Shown piece by piece: positions 1 through 8,508 of a stretch of DNA of 56,552 nucleotides; position 1 is the stretch's first letter; every line of letters starts with the position of its first letter. The notes under the pieces are model-generated. The model saw only the letters and a program-made list of their open reading frames with translations, was not told the origin of the DNA and did not search any database. The DNA comes from RQOF01 sp964461135. Lineage in GTDB: Bacteria > Calditrichota > Calditrichia > RBG-13-44-9. The position numbers and the translations under genes were made by a program. The stretch covers positions 1-56,552 of the forward strand of contig CAYWTB010000022.1 of NCBI GenBank assembly GCA_964461135.1, read 5' to 3'.

Positions 1-37
1 GTATCACACCAGATCACCAGTAAGATTTAGTGAGCCT

Positions 38-3000
38 TCATGGCGCACTATCCTTGTTCCGTAAACCTTCTACATGAAGCACATCAGTACCGGCGGCCAG
101 AAAATCTTCGATCTTTTCACGGATGTGAGGTAAGATTTCCATTCCCCCGATGATATCGTGCTCGGAAACCGACAGATAACCGCACAACAGGGGAGGATTG
201 CCATTCACCGCCATCACCGAATCCCTTATAAAATTGATGGTACGGGCTATCTCTTCATGATATTCGACCTCAAACATGGGCATTTGCCAGAGATCCATCA
301 AAAGCTCCCGGCTGATATGGGGGTGTACCTGCATGTGAGCAATCAGATCCTGATCCATTCGTGGAACGATAACCCGTGGAAGGCTGGAGAACTGGCCTTC
401 GGTGCGGAAAAAGTCATAATGCTCAAGAAACCGGTTAAATTCCATGAATACCAGCGTGTGTTGCTTTTCCGCCACTTTGAGGAAAGCCAGTTCCACCCGA
501 CCGTTACTTTCCAGTGGAATGGCGTTATAAAGAATGGGTGATTTTAATTTTACAGCCGGAAAGGGAGGATTATCCAGGTTACCCTTTTCGTCAAACTTAC
601 AGTACCGGTGGCGCCGGCCAAGTTTTACCGATAATTCTTCATCGGGATCCCCTTCGTGCAGCCGGTTCTGGGCCGGGCCTACAATATGAAAATGTGAAAA
701 CCGCTCCGCTCCGAATCCAATGCTCATGTGGCGGTCCCCCTGCCCCATTCCGGAAACTGGAATCTGGCCAGTGGACGCTTCCCGGTCAATTTCCATCAAA
801 ATATCTTCAGTTACATAAATATCAGCCATTTCCGTCAGGTCTGGTGACCGCTGGATAATGGTGGTATCCCGCAAAAATTTATTTTGATTTTCCCAGTATT
901 TCTTCTCCTCCAGATCCACTGCATTGGCAATTAATTTTTGTGTGAACTCTCTCTCCAGCTGAATGGCCTTGTTCTGCGGACAATAATTGATGCAGGCATT
1001 GCATAATGCACAATTTTCATCGATCAGTTCGGGAATTTCCCGCGGATTTCCATGGCGTGCACCATAGGTGCAGGCATTCTCATGGGCACACATGCCGCAG
1101 CGAATACAGGTTTCCGGATCAATAAACAGTTTTGCATAGGAAAAACCTTTGGGATAAATAATATTCAGGCCATGTTCCAGATGGGAACGGCTTTCCTTCT
1201 GTTCCGCACGGGTATGGTCCAGATAAAGCGGGCTTTCCTTCATAATTTCCCAGGAACGGCCAATGAATTCTTCCTTCTCTTCCTGATTCAGACCCAGAGC
1301 CAGCTGAAAACGGGTATCCTGTTCCGCCATGTCGAACATATTAGTGAGAGGTATGTTGGTGGGACATACCCGGGTACAATTATCACAACGGGTACAGACC
1401 AGGAATCCCAGGGCATCCTGCCGGGAAATTTTTTCATTCCGCGCCAGGCGGTTGGCAATCTTCCGGCGGGATATGGGTGTGGCTACTCCCAGAATTCCGA
1501 ACACATCACTGGTAGGACATACCCGTTCGCAGCTGTCACATTCCGCACAGGCTGAATTTACCTGCCAGATGGGATTTTTTGACGCCTGAAGATCCGGCGG
1601 AACCACCTTGGGGATCAGGGTTTTTGAACCTTTCCACAGAAGACGTCCCAGTGAAAGGAAAGAAAATCCCCTGCCGTTGTTTTTGCCGGCATGGATCAAT
1701 TTTACACCATTTTGCAGAAAAAGAGGAGTCACCTCTTTGAACAACCGAAGAGACCAGCGTCTTCCGACCGAATTGATAAACTTATTCTGATTAAGCAGGT
1801 AATGAGGATCAAATTCATTTTTGAGCCGGGACAGCTGCTGAATGCGTTCCTCCTGACCATTACGCTCCATACCTTTCAGGAAGGGAAGATTCCAGATTCC
1901 AACTCCATAAGAATGTCCCCCGTGAAACATAGCGGTCTGGGTCATGAATGGAACCAATCCCAGATACAGTTTATGACGCAACGTCTGGGTGTCTGCCAGA
2001 ATAATGGTTTGCAGCAGCATTTCGGAGGGATTCAGCACATGACCCTCGGTTTTTACAGGATTGCCCGTCCAGGTTGTGATGGCGGACTGGATAAAGTCCA
2101 GGTATTCGGGAAATCTGTCTAGAGGGATAATGCTTTCACTCACCAGCATAGAAGGTCCCAGCGGTTTCATTTCCACCGGCTGATAACGATGATCCCATAA
2201 TTTATGGGCAATGACGGTACTCAGAGCAGAATAGGTAATATCACGATAACGGCGGCGCTCTGGGCTGCTGCTAAAGACGGGAAATTTCAAGGCCTTCTGG
2301 TAATCTTCCTTACTGTCAAATTCCAGTACCACTGCGTTCTCAACAACTGAGAGTTTGTCAAGAACATCCAGTTCCTGCCGGACGCGCGCCATTCTCACCG
2401 TATCCCCTGCGTCAATCGCATCCTGTAGTCCTTGTTTGGACTTCTTTCTTTCAATATCCCGGGTGGTGATAATATAATTCGGATCAAAATAGAGGATGGA
2501 ACTCGGCTTGAGTTTCCATTCTTCCAGTAGAGCGATAAAGCGGGTGACACCGGCAGCATCCGGGAAGGAAAACGCATAAGGCTTTGAGGTAAAACTTAGC
2601 CTGCGTACTTTCAAAACTGCCCCGGTAATAATACCAAGCTGGCCTTCACTCCCGAAAATCCGGCCGAACAGCGGATCTGCAGGGGTTACGGTTATCCATT
2701 CTCCATCCGGTTTGAGCAGCAGCAGTGCCTCCACCGTATTTTTTACATGTCCGTACTTGTAGGCACCGATTCCCAGGCCACCGGTGGCAATCCAGCCGCA
2801 GATGGTTCCTGAATGAGGATTGGTAATATCCTGTAAAAGGGCAAATCCCTCTTCTTTTAGATGTTTCCTGACATCGGCGAATATCACCCCCGGTCCCGTC
2901 AAGAGCAGCTGTTGACGGTTATCCAGTTTAAAGAAATCAAGATGCGATAGATCCAGAATAATATCCTGGTTTAGAGGGATGGATCCTCCGAATGGCCAGG

Positions 3001-3391
3001 TACCGGCGCCACGGATAGAATAGTGCAGCCTGTTCTCAAAGGCATACCGCACGAATATCTGCAGATCTGTCAGAGTACCGGGACGCACGACGAATCTTTC
3101 CCTGATCCGTAACAGCAGTTTTTTCAACCCTGCCGGTACAAAGGCCGTCCCGGAATCCCCATGATATATATCCTGCTGTACCGGACTGAGCGGAAAAACC
3201 AGGGATGCTTCGCTGAGCAGTTCCCTGAGTTTGAGATAATCATTATCCCGGGCCAAAAAATCCTCACCCGTCCTGTCTGCAGGGTATTTTTCGAATAAAA
3301 GATCAATAGCCTTTTTTTGAGCGGAAACCCGGTTATGAGCGCTGCACGAATACAAATATTCGAACCATTTTGAAGAATCCGGAGTGATCAT
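38..3391 (-). CDS. FAD-linked oxidase / multi-[4Fe-4S] protein with partial glutamate-synthase-like C-terminus
   Basis: Large (1117 aa) soluble redox protein. Residues ~100-285 form a PCMH-type FAD-binding domain of the glycolate oxidase/D-lactate dehydrogenase family (RGAGTWPFGGS; TGGLGIGAYKYG; GSEGQLGIITGAVLKVRRL), followed to ~560 by the FAD-oxidase C-terminal part. Residues ~613-680 hold a GlcF/GlpC-type cluster pair (CAECDSCERVCP, CTRCDNCTRVCP), and ~762-810 a ferredoxin-like pair (CIRCGMCAHENAC, CALCNACINYCP). From ~880 the sequence (PVSGMGQGDRHMSIGFG; IVGPAQNRL; LKSPILYNAIPLES) resembles the start of the FMN barrel of glutamate-synthase-related proteins, but it stops at ~1117, well short of a complete barrel. 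A D-2-hydroxyacid dehydrogenase passing electrons through Fe-S clusters is plausible; the substrate cannot be read. The stop lies 38 bp from the window edge, so a partner gene encoding the rest may lie outside. The FAD and Fe-S calls are firm; the C-terminal call is moderate. Confidence 0.75.
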   Translation of the reverse strand: MITPDSSKWFEYLYSCSAHNRVSAQKKAIDLLFEKYPADRTGEDFLARDNDYLKLRELLSEASLVFPLSPVQQDIYHGDSGTAFVPAGLKKLLLRIRERFVVRPGTLTDLQIFVRYAFENRLHYSIRGAGTWPFGGSIPLNQDIILDLSHLDFFKLDNRQQLLLTGPGVIFADVRKHLKEEGFALLQDITNPHSGTICGWIATGGLGIGAYKYGHVKNTVEALLLLKPDGEWITVTPADPLFGRIFGSEGQLGIITGAVLKVRRLSFTSKPYAFSFPDAAGVTRFIALLEEWKLKPSSILYFDPNYIITTRDIERKKSKQGLQDAIDAGDTVRMARVRQELDVLDKLSVVENAVVLEFDSKEDYQKALKFPVFSSSPERRRYRDITYSALSTVIAHKLWDHRYQPVEMKPLGPSMLVSESIIPLDRFPEYLDFIQSAITTWTGNPVKTEGHVLNPSEMLLQTIILADTQTLRHKLYLGLVPFMTQTAMFHGGHSYGVGIWNLPFLKGMERNGQEERIQQLSRLKNEFDPHYLLNQNKFINSVGRRWSLRLFKEVTPLFLQNGVKLIHAGKNNGRGFSFLSLGRLLWKGSKTLIPKVVPPDLQASKNPIWQVNSACAECDSCERVCPTSDVFGILGVATPISRRKIANRLARNEKISRQDALGFLVCTRCDNCTRVCPTNIPLTNMFDMAEQDTRFQLALGLNQEEKEEFIGRSWEIMKESPLYLDHTRAEQKESRSHLEHGLNIIYPKGFSYAKLFIDPETCIRCGMCAHENACTYGARHGNPREIPELIDENCALCNACINYCPQNKAIQLEREFTQKLIANAVDLEEKKYWENQNKFLRDTTIIQRSPDLTEMADIYVTEDILMEIDREASTGQIPVSGMGQGDRHMSIGFGAERFSHFHIVGPAQNRLHEGDPDEELSVKLGRRHRYCKFDEKGNLDNPPFPAVKLKSPILYNAIPLESNGRVELAFLKVAEKQHTLVFMEFNRFLEHYDFFRTEGQFSSLPRVIVPRMDQDLIAHMQVHPHISRELLMDLWQMPMFEVEYHEEIARTINFIRDSVMAVNGNPPLLCGYLSVSEHDIIGGMEILPHIREKIEDFLAAGTDVLHVEGLRNKDSAP

Positions 3392-3674
3392 AGGATTTGT
3401 CCCGATGGAAAAGATTAAAGAGTCACTTTCACAAAATTAGTCTAAATTTATAATTTATATTCCTTACAAATTCAACAAATGTCACAAATTTAAGATACAT
3501 TTAACAATTTAAAAAATTAATAATGTTTTCACAATAATTGGGCCGGTGAGGCAAGGAATGTTAAATTTTAAAGCCTTCATGCAGCTGTCCGCATTTAAGT
3601 GTCCGGTCACTTTTTCAGGAATCAGTATATCACAGATATTCCATCCGGAGAAGATATTTTTTGCCTCCGAGGCT

Positions 3675-3736
3675 GTTAACTTGTGTTAATCACAAATTTT
3701 ACCAGAAAGTTATCATATCGTTAAAATAATGACATG
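3675..3736. repeat. Dispersed repeat segment, related to 52246-52312
   Basis: The core reads attttaccagaaagttatca, followed by tatcgttaaaataatg. The segment at 52246-52312 has attttaccacaaagtcatca, then tatcattaaaaataatg in the same order. By eye roughly three quarters of ~58 positions match. It lies immediately upstream of the inverted-repeat element at 3749-3862, so the two may be parts of one composite element. Confidence 0.5.
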
Positions 3737-3748
3737 CAATTTATTACC

Positions 3749-3862
3749 CGGCTTAATTCACAAATAGGCGCTAAAGCCCAAATATACTGGATTCTTTAAT
3801 CCCTATGGATATAACAACTTTGATACATTATATCGTTTTTTGTGAATTGAGCAGGTTAAAAT
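3749..3862 (-). repeat. Short dispersed element with terminal inverted repeats, copy 1 (inverted relative to copy 2)
   Basis: The left end gcttaattcacaaa and right end tttgtgaattgagcagg form imperfect terminal inverted repeats. The reverse complement of the whole segment matches 31581-31724 along its length, sharing acgatataatgtat, gttgttatat, attaaagaatccagtatatt and tgggctt. This copy lacks the ~30-bp GC-rich hairpin insert found in the other. There is no coding capacity. It looks like a MITE-type or other non-autonomous intergenic repeat; no parent transposase is in the window. Confidence 0.8.
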
Positions 3863-4182
3863 CAAATTTTGCATTTTTTGATTCCTGACGACTATTGTTT
3901 TATTTCTGTTTTCTTCCTTGCTATCTGCCTTGCGAACAGCCGTGATGAACTATCCGGGTTAATCGGCAGGACTGAATAAAAAGCACTCTGAATGAACAGG
4001 AACCATGTATACGCTAGTCATAGAAATTTCACAAATGCACCGGATTTTATGATTAAACCGGAATATTGCCTGAAAAACACAAAATTACATGACTTGACTA
4101 AGCGACTATAATTTATTAATTTACAAAGCTGTATATTTAAAAAATCAATTGTTTTATTCATTTATAAAAGGAGGACCTCATC

Positions 4183-4584
4183 ATGGCAAACGGAGGATCT
4201 GGAGAATTTTTCAAGGGATTTTTATTTGGTGGCTTGATTGGTGCTATATTAGCAATACTGTATGCGCCACAGAGCGGAAAAGAAACGAGAAACGAGATCG
4301 GCAAAAAAGCCGACGAGCTGGCCGGCAAAGCCCGGGAGGAATATGAGGCTACGCTGGACAAAAGCAAAAAATCCTATGCATCAGCCATTGAAAGATTGAA
4401 AGAACTTGAATTACTGGCCAAGAAGAAAGTGGACGACGTAGAGGAACAGGTACAGGAGTTGACCGAAAAAGGCAAGGAAACCGTGGAAGAAAGCAGAACC
4501 CGTCTGAAACGTGCTATTAACGCAGGTGTGGATGCCTACAAAGAGGAAAAAGAAGAAAAGACAACCAAGAAGAAAAAAGCTTAA
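4183..4584 (+). CDS. YtxH-domain small membrane protein
   Basis: 133-aa protein with one N-terminal membrane segment (residues ~9-28, FFKGFLFGGLIGAILAILYA) followed directly by the YtxH signature (APQSGKETRNEIGKKADELA) and a long, highly charged, Lys/Glu-rich helical tail that is probably a coiled coil. YtxH proteins (PF12732) are small general-stress or envelope-associated proteins without an assigned biochemical activity. The start is supported by a strong AGGAGG eight bases upstream. It lies 27 bp before the next gene, which has a similar one-TM-plus-helix layout, so the two probably form an operon. Confidence 0.8.
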   Translation: MANGGSGEFFKGFLFGGLIGAILAILYAPQSGKETRNEIGKKADELAGKAREEYEATLDKSKKSYASAIERLKELELLAKKKVDDVEEQVQELTEKGKETVEESRTRLKRAINAGVDAYKEEKEEKTTKKKKA

Positions 4585-4611
4585 GCTGTCCTAAAGACAA
4601 GGAGAACAGGT

Positions 4612-4998
4612 ATGCTTTCGGAAATTAGTTTGCTAATTATTGCCATTGCTTTTCTTGTAGTGGCCATATTCGCCATTCCGGCACTTTTACAACTCCAGCG
4701 GACAGCAAAAAACATGGAGATTACCACCAAAACGCTCAATCAGAATCTCCCCGGTATCCTGACCAATCTCGATGAGATTGGCACTAATTTCACCCAGATA
4801 ACTCGGTCAATTCATTATCAGGTGAATGGAGTTAAGAACGTGGTGGACAAATTTCAAAACATGGCTGATGATGTGGTGGATTTTGAGCAAACGTTGCGGA
4901 CAGAAATCGAATCGCCGTTAATTCAAGCCATAAGCACGATCTCAGCTTTCACCAAAGGCGCCAGAGCGTTCATGGACGTCTGGCGCCGTAAAAAATAA
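4612..4998 (+). CDS. DUF948-like single-pass membrane protein
   Basis: 128-aa protein. Residues ~5-27 are a transmembrane helix (ISLLIIAIAFLVVAIFAIPALL), followed by an extended amphipathic helix with regularly spaced polar residues (LQLQRTAKNMEITTKTLNQN; LDEIGTNFTQ) like DUF948/YtxG proteins, which commonly neighbour YtxH genes. The start is supported by AAGGAG nine bases upstream. Function is unknown; an envelope or stress role with the preceding YtxH protein is inferred from pairing only. Confidence 0.65.
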   Translation: MLSEISLLIIAIAFLVVAIFAIPALLQLQRTAKNMEITTKTLNQNLPGILTNLDEIGTNFTQITRSIHYQVNGVKNVVDKFQNMADDVVDFEQTLRTEIESPLIQAISTISAFTKGARAFMDVWRRKK

Positions 4999-5326
4999 AC
5001 GTTACTAATATTTATTAACTGAATGAACGGCCTTGTGAAATAATATACTCTTATCAAATCTCTTTGCGTGAATCATGTTTAGTATCTGCCAGAGCTACTT
5101 AGTAAGCTGCCGTCAGTGGTACGGTTTCAGTTAAATTCCCGCCTAAATTCGCATTCCATTTTTTGTACTTAAATTCTGAATACAGATTACGGTTTAGTTT
5201 ATAAATTTTTCAGGCTGTTGAAAACGTCCACCGTGACAAATCCACACAACCGGGAAATTTGGTACCAAAATGAAGACTGTTTTGTTTTTTGATACTTCAC
5301 CTGAATAGAATCAAGGAGAATAAAGC
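4999..5326. other. 328-bp intergenic region, no gene seen
   Basis: AT-rich DNA between the YtxH pair and the cPGS-like gene, with no ORF of gene-like composition and no clear terminator hairpin. It presumably holds the promoter of the 5327 operon, but no convincing -35/-10 pair stands out. Confidence 0.4.
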
Positions 5327-6640
5327 ATGAATCGCATAAAAGTAATTATCATGGGAGCTGCCGGAAGAGATTTTCACAATTTCAATACCTTCTTTCGAGA
5401 TAATGAGCAGTATGAAATTATTGCATTCACGGCTACCCAGATTCCCAACATAAAAGAACGAAAATACCCTGTGGAATTGGCAGGCAAACTTTATCCAAAA
5501 GGTATTAATATCTATCCGGAAGATGAATTACCGGAACTCATTAAAAAATTCAAAGTGGATGAGGTGATCTTTGCGTACAGCGATGTGCCTTATGATTACG
5601 TGATGAGTCGTTCGGCAGTCGTCAATGCCGCCGGGGCAGACTTTACAGTGATGGGTCCGAACCGCACTATGATAAAGTCCAGCAAACCGCTCATTGCGGT
5701 CTGTGCGGTGCGAACCGGAAGCGGGAAAAGCCAGACAACCCGCAAGGTGATCGAGGTTTTACAGGCAGCCGGGAAAAAGGTTGTCGCCATACGTCATCCC
5801 ATGCCTTATGGCAATCTGGTGGAACAGAAAGTACAGCGCTATGCCCATCTGTCCGACCTGGACAAATATAAATGTACCATTGAAGAACGGGAAGAATATG
5901 AACCGCATATTGTCAGGGGAAATGTGATTTTTTCGGGAGTAGACTACGAAGCCATATTACGCGAAGCGGAAAAAGAAGCCGATATAATTGTTTGGGACGG
6001 TGGAAACAATGACCTACCGTTTTACAAGCCGGATCTTCACATCACCATTGCAGATCCCCACCGCCCGGGTGATGAGCTTTTTTATTATCCCGGGGAAGCA
6101 AACCTGCGCATGGCGGATGTGGTGGTGATAAATAAAATTGATACCGCCGATAACGAGAATATCCGGCTGGTAAGGCAATCCATTTTCGAAGTCAATTCAG
6201 ATGCCATGATTATTGAAGCCGCTTCACCTATCACGGTGGAGGATTATCACCTCATTCCGGGAAAGCGGGTGCTGGCGGTAGAAGATGGACCAACCTTAAC
6301 CCATGGAGAAATGACTTATGGTGCGGCGGTAGTGGCCGCCGAAAAATTTGGTGCCCTCGAACTGGTCGATCCCCGCCCTTACACAGTGGGCACCATCACT
6401 GAAACCTACGAAAAGTATCCGGAAATCGGAACCCTGCTTCCAGCCATGGGATATGGCGACCGGCAGATCAGAGATCTTGAAAAAACCATTAATAATACCG
6501 ATTGTGATGTGGTGATCATAGGGACTCCTATTGATCTCAGGAAACTGATAAATATTAATAAACCGGCGGTACGGGTTACATATGAGTTGCAGGAAATCGG
6601 GAAGCCTGATTTGAAAGATGCCCTGAGAAAGTTCATCTAA
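5327..6640 (+). CDS. Cyclic 2,3-diphosphoglycerate synthase-like P-loop protein (COG2403 type)
   Basis: 437-aa cytosolic nucleotide-binding protein. The N-terminal ~110 residues form a Rossmann-like domain (KVIIMGAAGRDFHNFNTFFR). A Walker A follows at ~128-136 (RTGSGKSQTTRK), an acidic IVWDGGNNDLPFY segment near 220, and an NKID-type guanine-specificity motif (VVVINKID) near 270. This is the architecture of COG2403 proteins, related to archaeal cyclic 2,3-diphosphoglycerate synthetase. The bacterial substrate is not established, so I do not assign that reaction. An AAGGAG SD supports the start. The neighbour downstream is carbamate kinase, which suggests acyl-phosphate or carbamoyl-phosphate chemistry. 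An intrinsic terminator follows at 6662-6702. Confidence 0.75.
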   Translation: MNRIKVIIMGAAGRDFHNFNTFFRDNEQYEIIAFTATQIPNIKERKYPVELAGKLYPKGINIYPEDELPELIKKFKVDEVIFAYSDVPYDYVMSRSAVVNAAGADFTVMGPNRTMIKSSKPLIAVCAVRTGSGKSQTTRKVIEVLQAAGKKVVAIRHPMPYGNLVEQKVQRYAHLSDLDKYKCTIEEREEYEPHIVRGNVIFSGVDYEAILREAEKEADIIVWDGGNNDLPFYKPDLHITIADPHRPGDELFYYPGEANLRMADVVVINKIDTADNENIRLVRQSIFEVNSDAMIIEAASPITVEDYHLIPGKRVLAVEDGPTLTHGEMTYGAAVVAAEKFGALELVDPRPYTVGTITETYEKYPEIGTLLPAMGYGDRQIRDLEKTINNTDCDVVIIGTPIDLRKLININKPAVRVTYELQEIGKPDLKDALRKFI

Positions 6641-6661
6641 AACCAGGGGTATTGAAATGGT

Positions 6662-6702
6662 AAATGCCGGGCGAACAAATTTCCCCGGCATTTATTTTTT
6701 TT
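6662..6702 (+). terminator. Intrinsic terminator after the cPGS-like gene
   Basis: Ten-base stem aaatgccggg (6662-6671) pairs with cccggcattt (6684-6693) around a 12-base loop, followed by an A and eight T residues. It lies 21 bp after the stop codon, so carbamate kinase, whose start is another 80 bp away, is probably transcribed at least partly on its own or by readthrough. Confidence 0.85.
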
Positions 6703-6784
6703 CAGTTGATTATGAGATGCATAATTTAAAATATTGCAGGGAACGGGCAGTTAAAATTTTAACGAACAGCTTAATAGTAGCGAT

Positions 6785-7735
6785 ATGAACAACGGAAAAA
6801 AAATTGTTGTGGCCCTGGGGGGAAATGCTATTACTCAGCAGTTTGAAGAAGGTAACATTCATCAGCAATTTGCCCATACCCGCCAGAGTCTGATGGGGGT
6901 TGTGGAATTGATTTCCGCAGGATACAAAGTCCTCATCACCCATGGAAACGGACCGCAGGTGGGTAATGCCCTGATACGGGTGGAAGAAGCCCGCCACCTG
7001 GTACCGGTTCTCCCGCTGGGTGTTATTGTAGCCGATACTGAAGGCGGTATGGGGTATATGGTTGAGCAGTGCCTGCAGAATAAAATGCATGACCATGGGA
7101 TCCGGAAAGAAATTGCCACCATTGTGACACAGGTTCTGGTGGAGCCGGATGATCCCTCCATCACGAATCCCTCGAAATTCGTGGGACCTTTTTATAAAAA
7201 AGACAAAGTTGAAGAGATGAGTAAACGGCCTGGCTGGGTGTTAAAGGAAGATCCGGGACGCGGATGGCGCCGGGTAGTTCCTTCTCCCCTGCCCCGGGAA
7301 ATTGTCTGTAAGAGAATAATTAAATTACTACTGGACAATGACATCGTAGTGATCGCCGCAGGTGGCGGTGGTATCCCGGTTTATATCGATAAGAAAAACG
7401 GCTGGTATGAAGGTATAGATGCCGTGATCGACAAGGATCTGGCATCAGCCGTCCTGGCCCGGGATGTAGAGGCCCAGGAACTGATGATACTAACGGTGGT
7501 GGAGAAAGTGGCGTTAAATTTCGGCAAACCCTCCCAGACCTTCCTGGACAATATAACCATAAAGGATGCAAAACAGTATCTGGCCGAAGGTCATTTTCCG
7601 GCCGGAAGCATGGGACCGAAAATCCGGGCAGCCATCAATTTTCTGGAGTGGGGGGGGCAGAAAGTGATCATTACATCCATTGAGAAATCGGCTAGTGCCA
7701 TACATGGTAAGACCGGTACTGTTATTGCCAATTGA
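6785..7735 (+). CDS. arcC: Carbamate kinase
   Basis: 316-aa cytosolic amino-acid-kinase-fold enzyme interconverting carbamoyl phosphate + ADP and carbamate + ATP. Family motifs are complete: KIVVALGGNAI at the N-terminus, ITHGNGPQVGNAL, DPGRGWRRVVPSPLP, VIAAGGGGIPV, the GIDAVIDKDLASAVLA segment and the C-terminal FPAGSMGPKIRAA. Length is normal for the family. The SD is weak (gtag), so the start rests on the conserved N-terminus. No arginine deiminase or ornithine carbamoyltransferase gene is in the window; the only partner is the upstream cPGS-like gene, from which it is separated by a terminator. No terminator was seen behind it. Confidence 0.95.
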   Translation: MNNGKKIVVALGGNAITQQFEEGNIHQQFAHTRQSLMGVVELISAGYKVLITHGNGPQVGNALIRVEEARHLVPVLPLGVIVADTEGGMGYMVEQCLQNKMHDHGIRKEIATIVTQVLVEPDDPSITNPSKFVGPFYKKDKVEEMSKRPGWVLKEDPGRGWRRVVPSPLPREIVCKRIIKLLLDNDIVVIAAGGGGIPVYIDKKNGWYEGIDAVIDKDLASAVLARDVEAQELMILTVVEKVALNFGKPSQTFLDNITIKDAKQYLAEGHFPAGSMGPKIRAAINFLEWGGQKVIITSIEKSASAIHGKTGTVIAN

Positions 7736-8508
7736 AGAGTCACATGAAACAACCCTATAACTTATTATTTATATTTGATTATATTCTTAGCACAACAAAC
7801 CGAAATAAAAGATTGTCATTTTAAATTTAATTTATTTATCAATCATATCCCCTGGATTTAATCGACTGAAAACGGGATTGGCTGTAAAGAGCTGATTAGT
7901 ATAAACGAATGTCTGATGTTAGATCTTACCCGAATGCCTGTATGCGCTGTGCCTGGCACCAAACAGAGCGCAGCCGGACCGGGGTACACTAAGTACTTTC
8001 TTTCAGAAATAAAATGACGTATTAATATTAGACGGGATAAACAGGATTAACAAAATACAATTGCATCAGGTTCATCTAACTATATTGTAGATTAAGTGTA
8101 CTTTCATATAACGGTTGGTACATCTTTTCAAAAGTGCTTATTAAAGTGTGTATATCTGAAAACAGCAAAAACGAAACGACTATTCTTGCAAGTTTTTAGT
8201 GCAGGACTGAGCCGTTAATTTATAAATATATAGTGTGATTTACAGGATTTAAATTGATATTTGATCCTATTAATCCTGTTAATCCTGTCCAAAATTTATG
8301 GTACCATATTTATGATTTGCTGTACTAAGTATGGAGATGTTGAAATATTAACAAAAAAAAGAGGATAAGTTCCTCTGGGGTGGCCAAAAATTCTAAATTG
8401 TGTCCGGGAGTATATTATTACATCAAGCTGTTTAAAAAACCCGATTGGAAATTGATTTTAAAGTATAAATCATATTGTGCATTTGAAATTTAAAACCGGA
8501 GAAGGCAG
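7736..8508. other. 773-bp intergenic region upstream of sucC
   Basis: No gene-like ORF. Mostly AT-rich, with a GC-richer patch at ~7930-7995 and a set of direct and inverted aatcctgt repeats at 8031-8290 (separate entry). I looked for riboswitch-like conserved cores and found none I recognise. The promoter of the sucC-to-ackA run must lie here or in its 3' part, but no convincing hexamer pair was found. Confidence 0.4.
8031..8290. repeat. Cluster of aatcctgt / acaggatt direct and inverted repeats
   Basis: gggataaacaggattaac (8034-8051) and gatttacaggatttaa (8237-8252) are inverted relative to cctattaatcctgttaatcc (8266-8285). The last block contains a perfect tandem pair of the 9-mer taatcctgt (8271-8288). 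The arrangement could fold into hairpins in RNA, but no U-run follows. Confidence 0.55.

Larger units (their letters stand above)
3392..4182. other. 791-bp AT-rich intergenic region with two repeat-family pieces
   Basis: No convincing gene was found. The region separates the divergent flavoprotein (-) from the YtxH gene (+) and should carry both promoters. A perfect TATAAT at 4107-4112 lies about 70 bp before the YtxH start, with only a weak -35 (TTACAT, 16-bp spacer). Two dispersed-repeat segments lie at 3675-3736 and 3749-3862 and are listed separately. Confidence 0.5.

Noticed and set aside
158..2122. Several plus-strand ORFs of 60-167 aa opposite the flavoprotein gene
   Set aside because: They lie antisense to a gene with clear domains, have no family motifs and no ribosome binding sites.
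7736..8508. Riboswitch or small RNA upstream of sucC
   Set aside because: No conserved riboswitch core was recognised and no terminator-like hairpin with a U-run was found.
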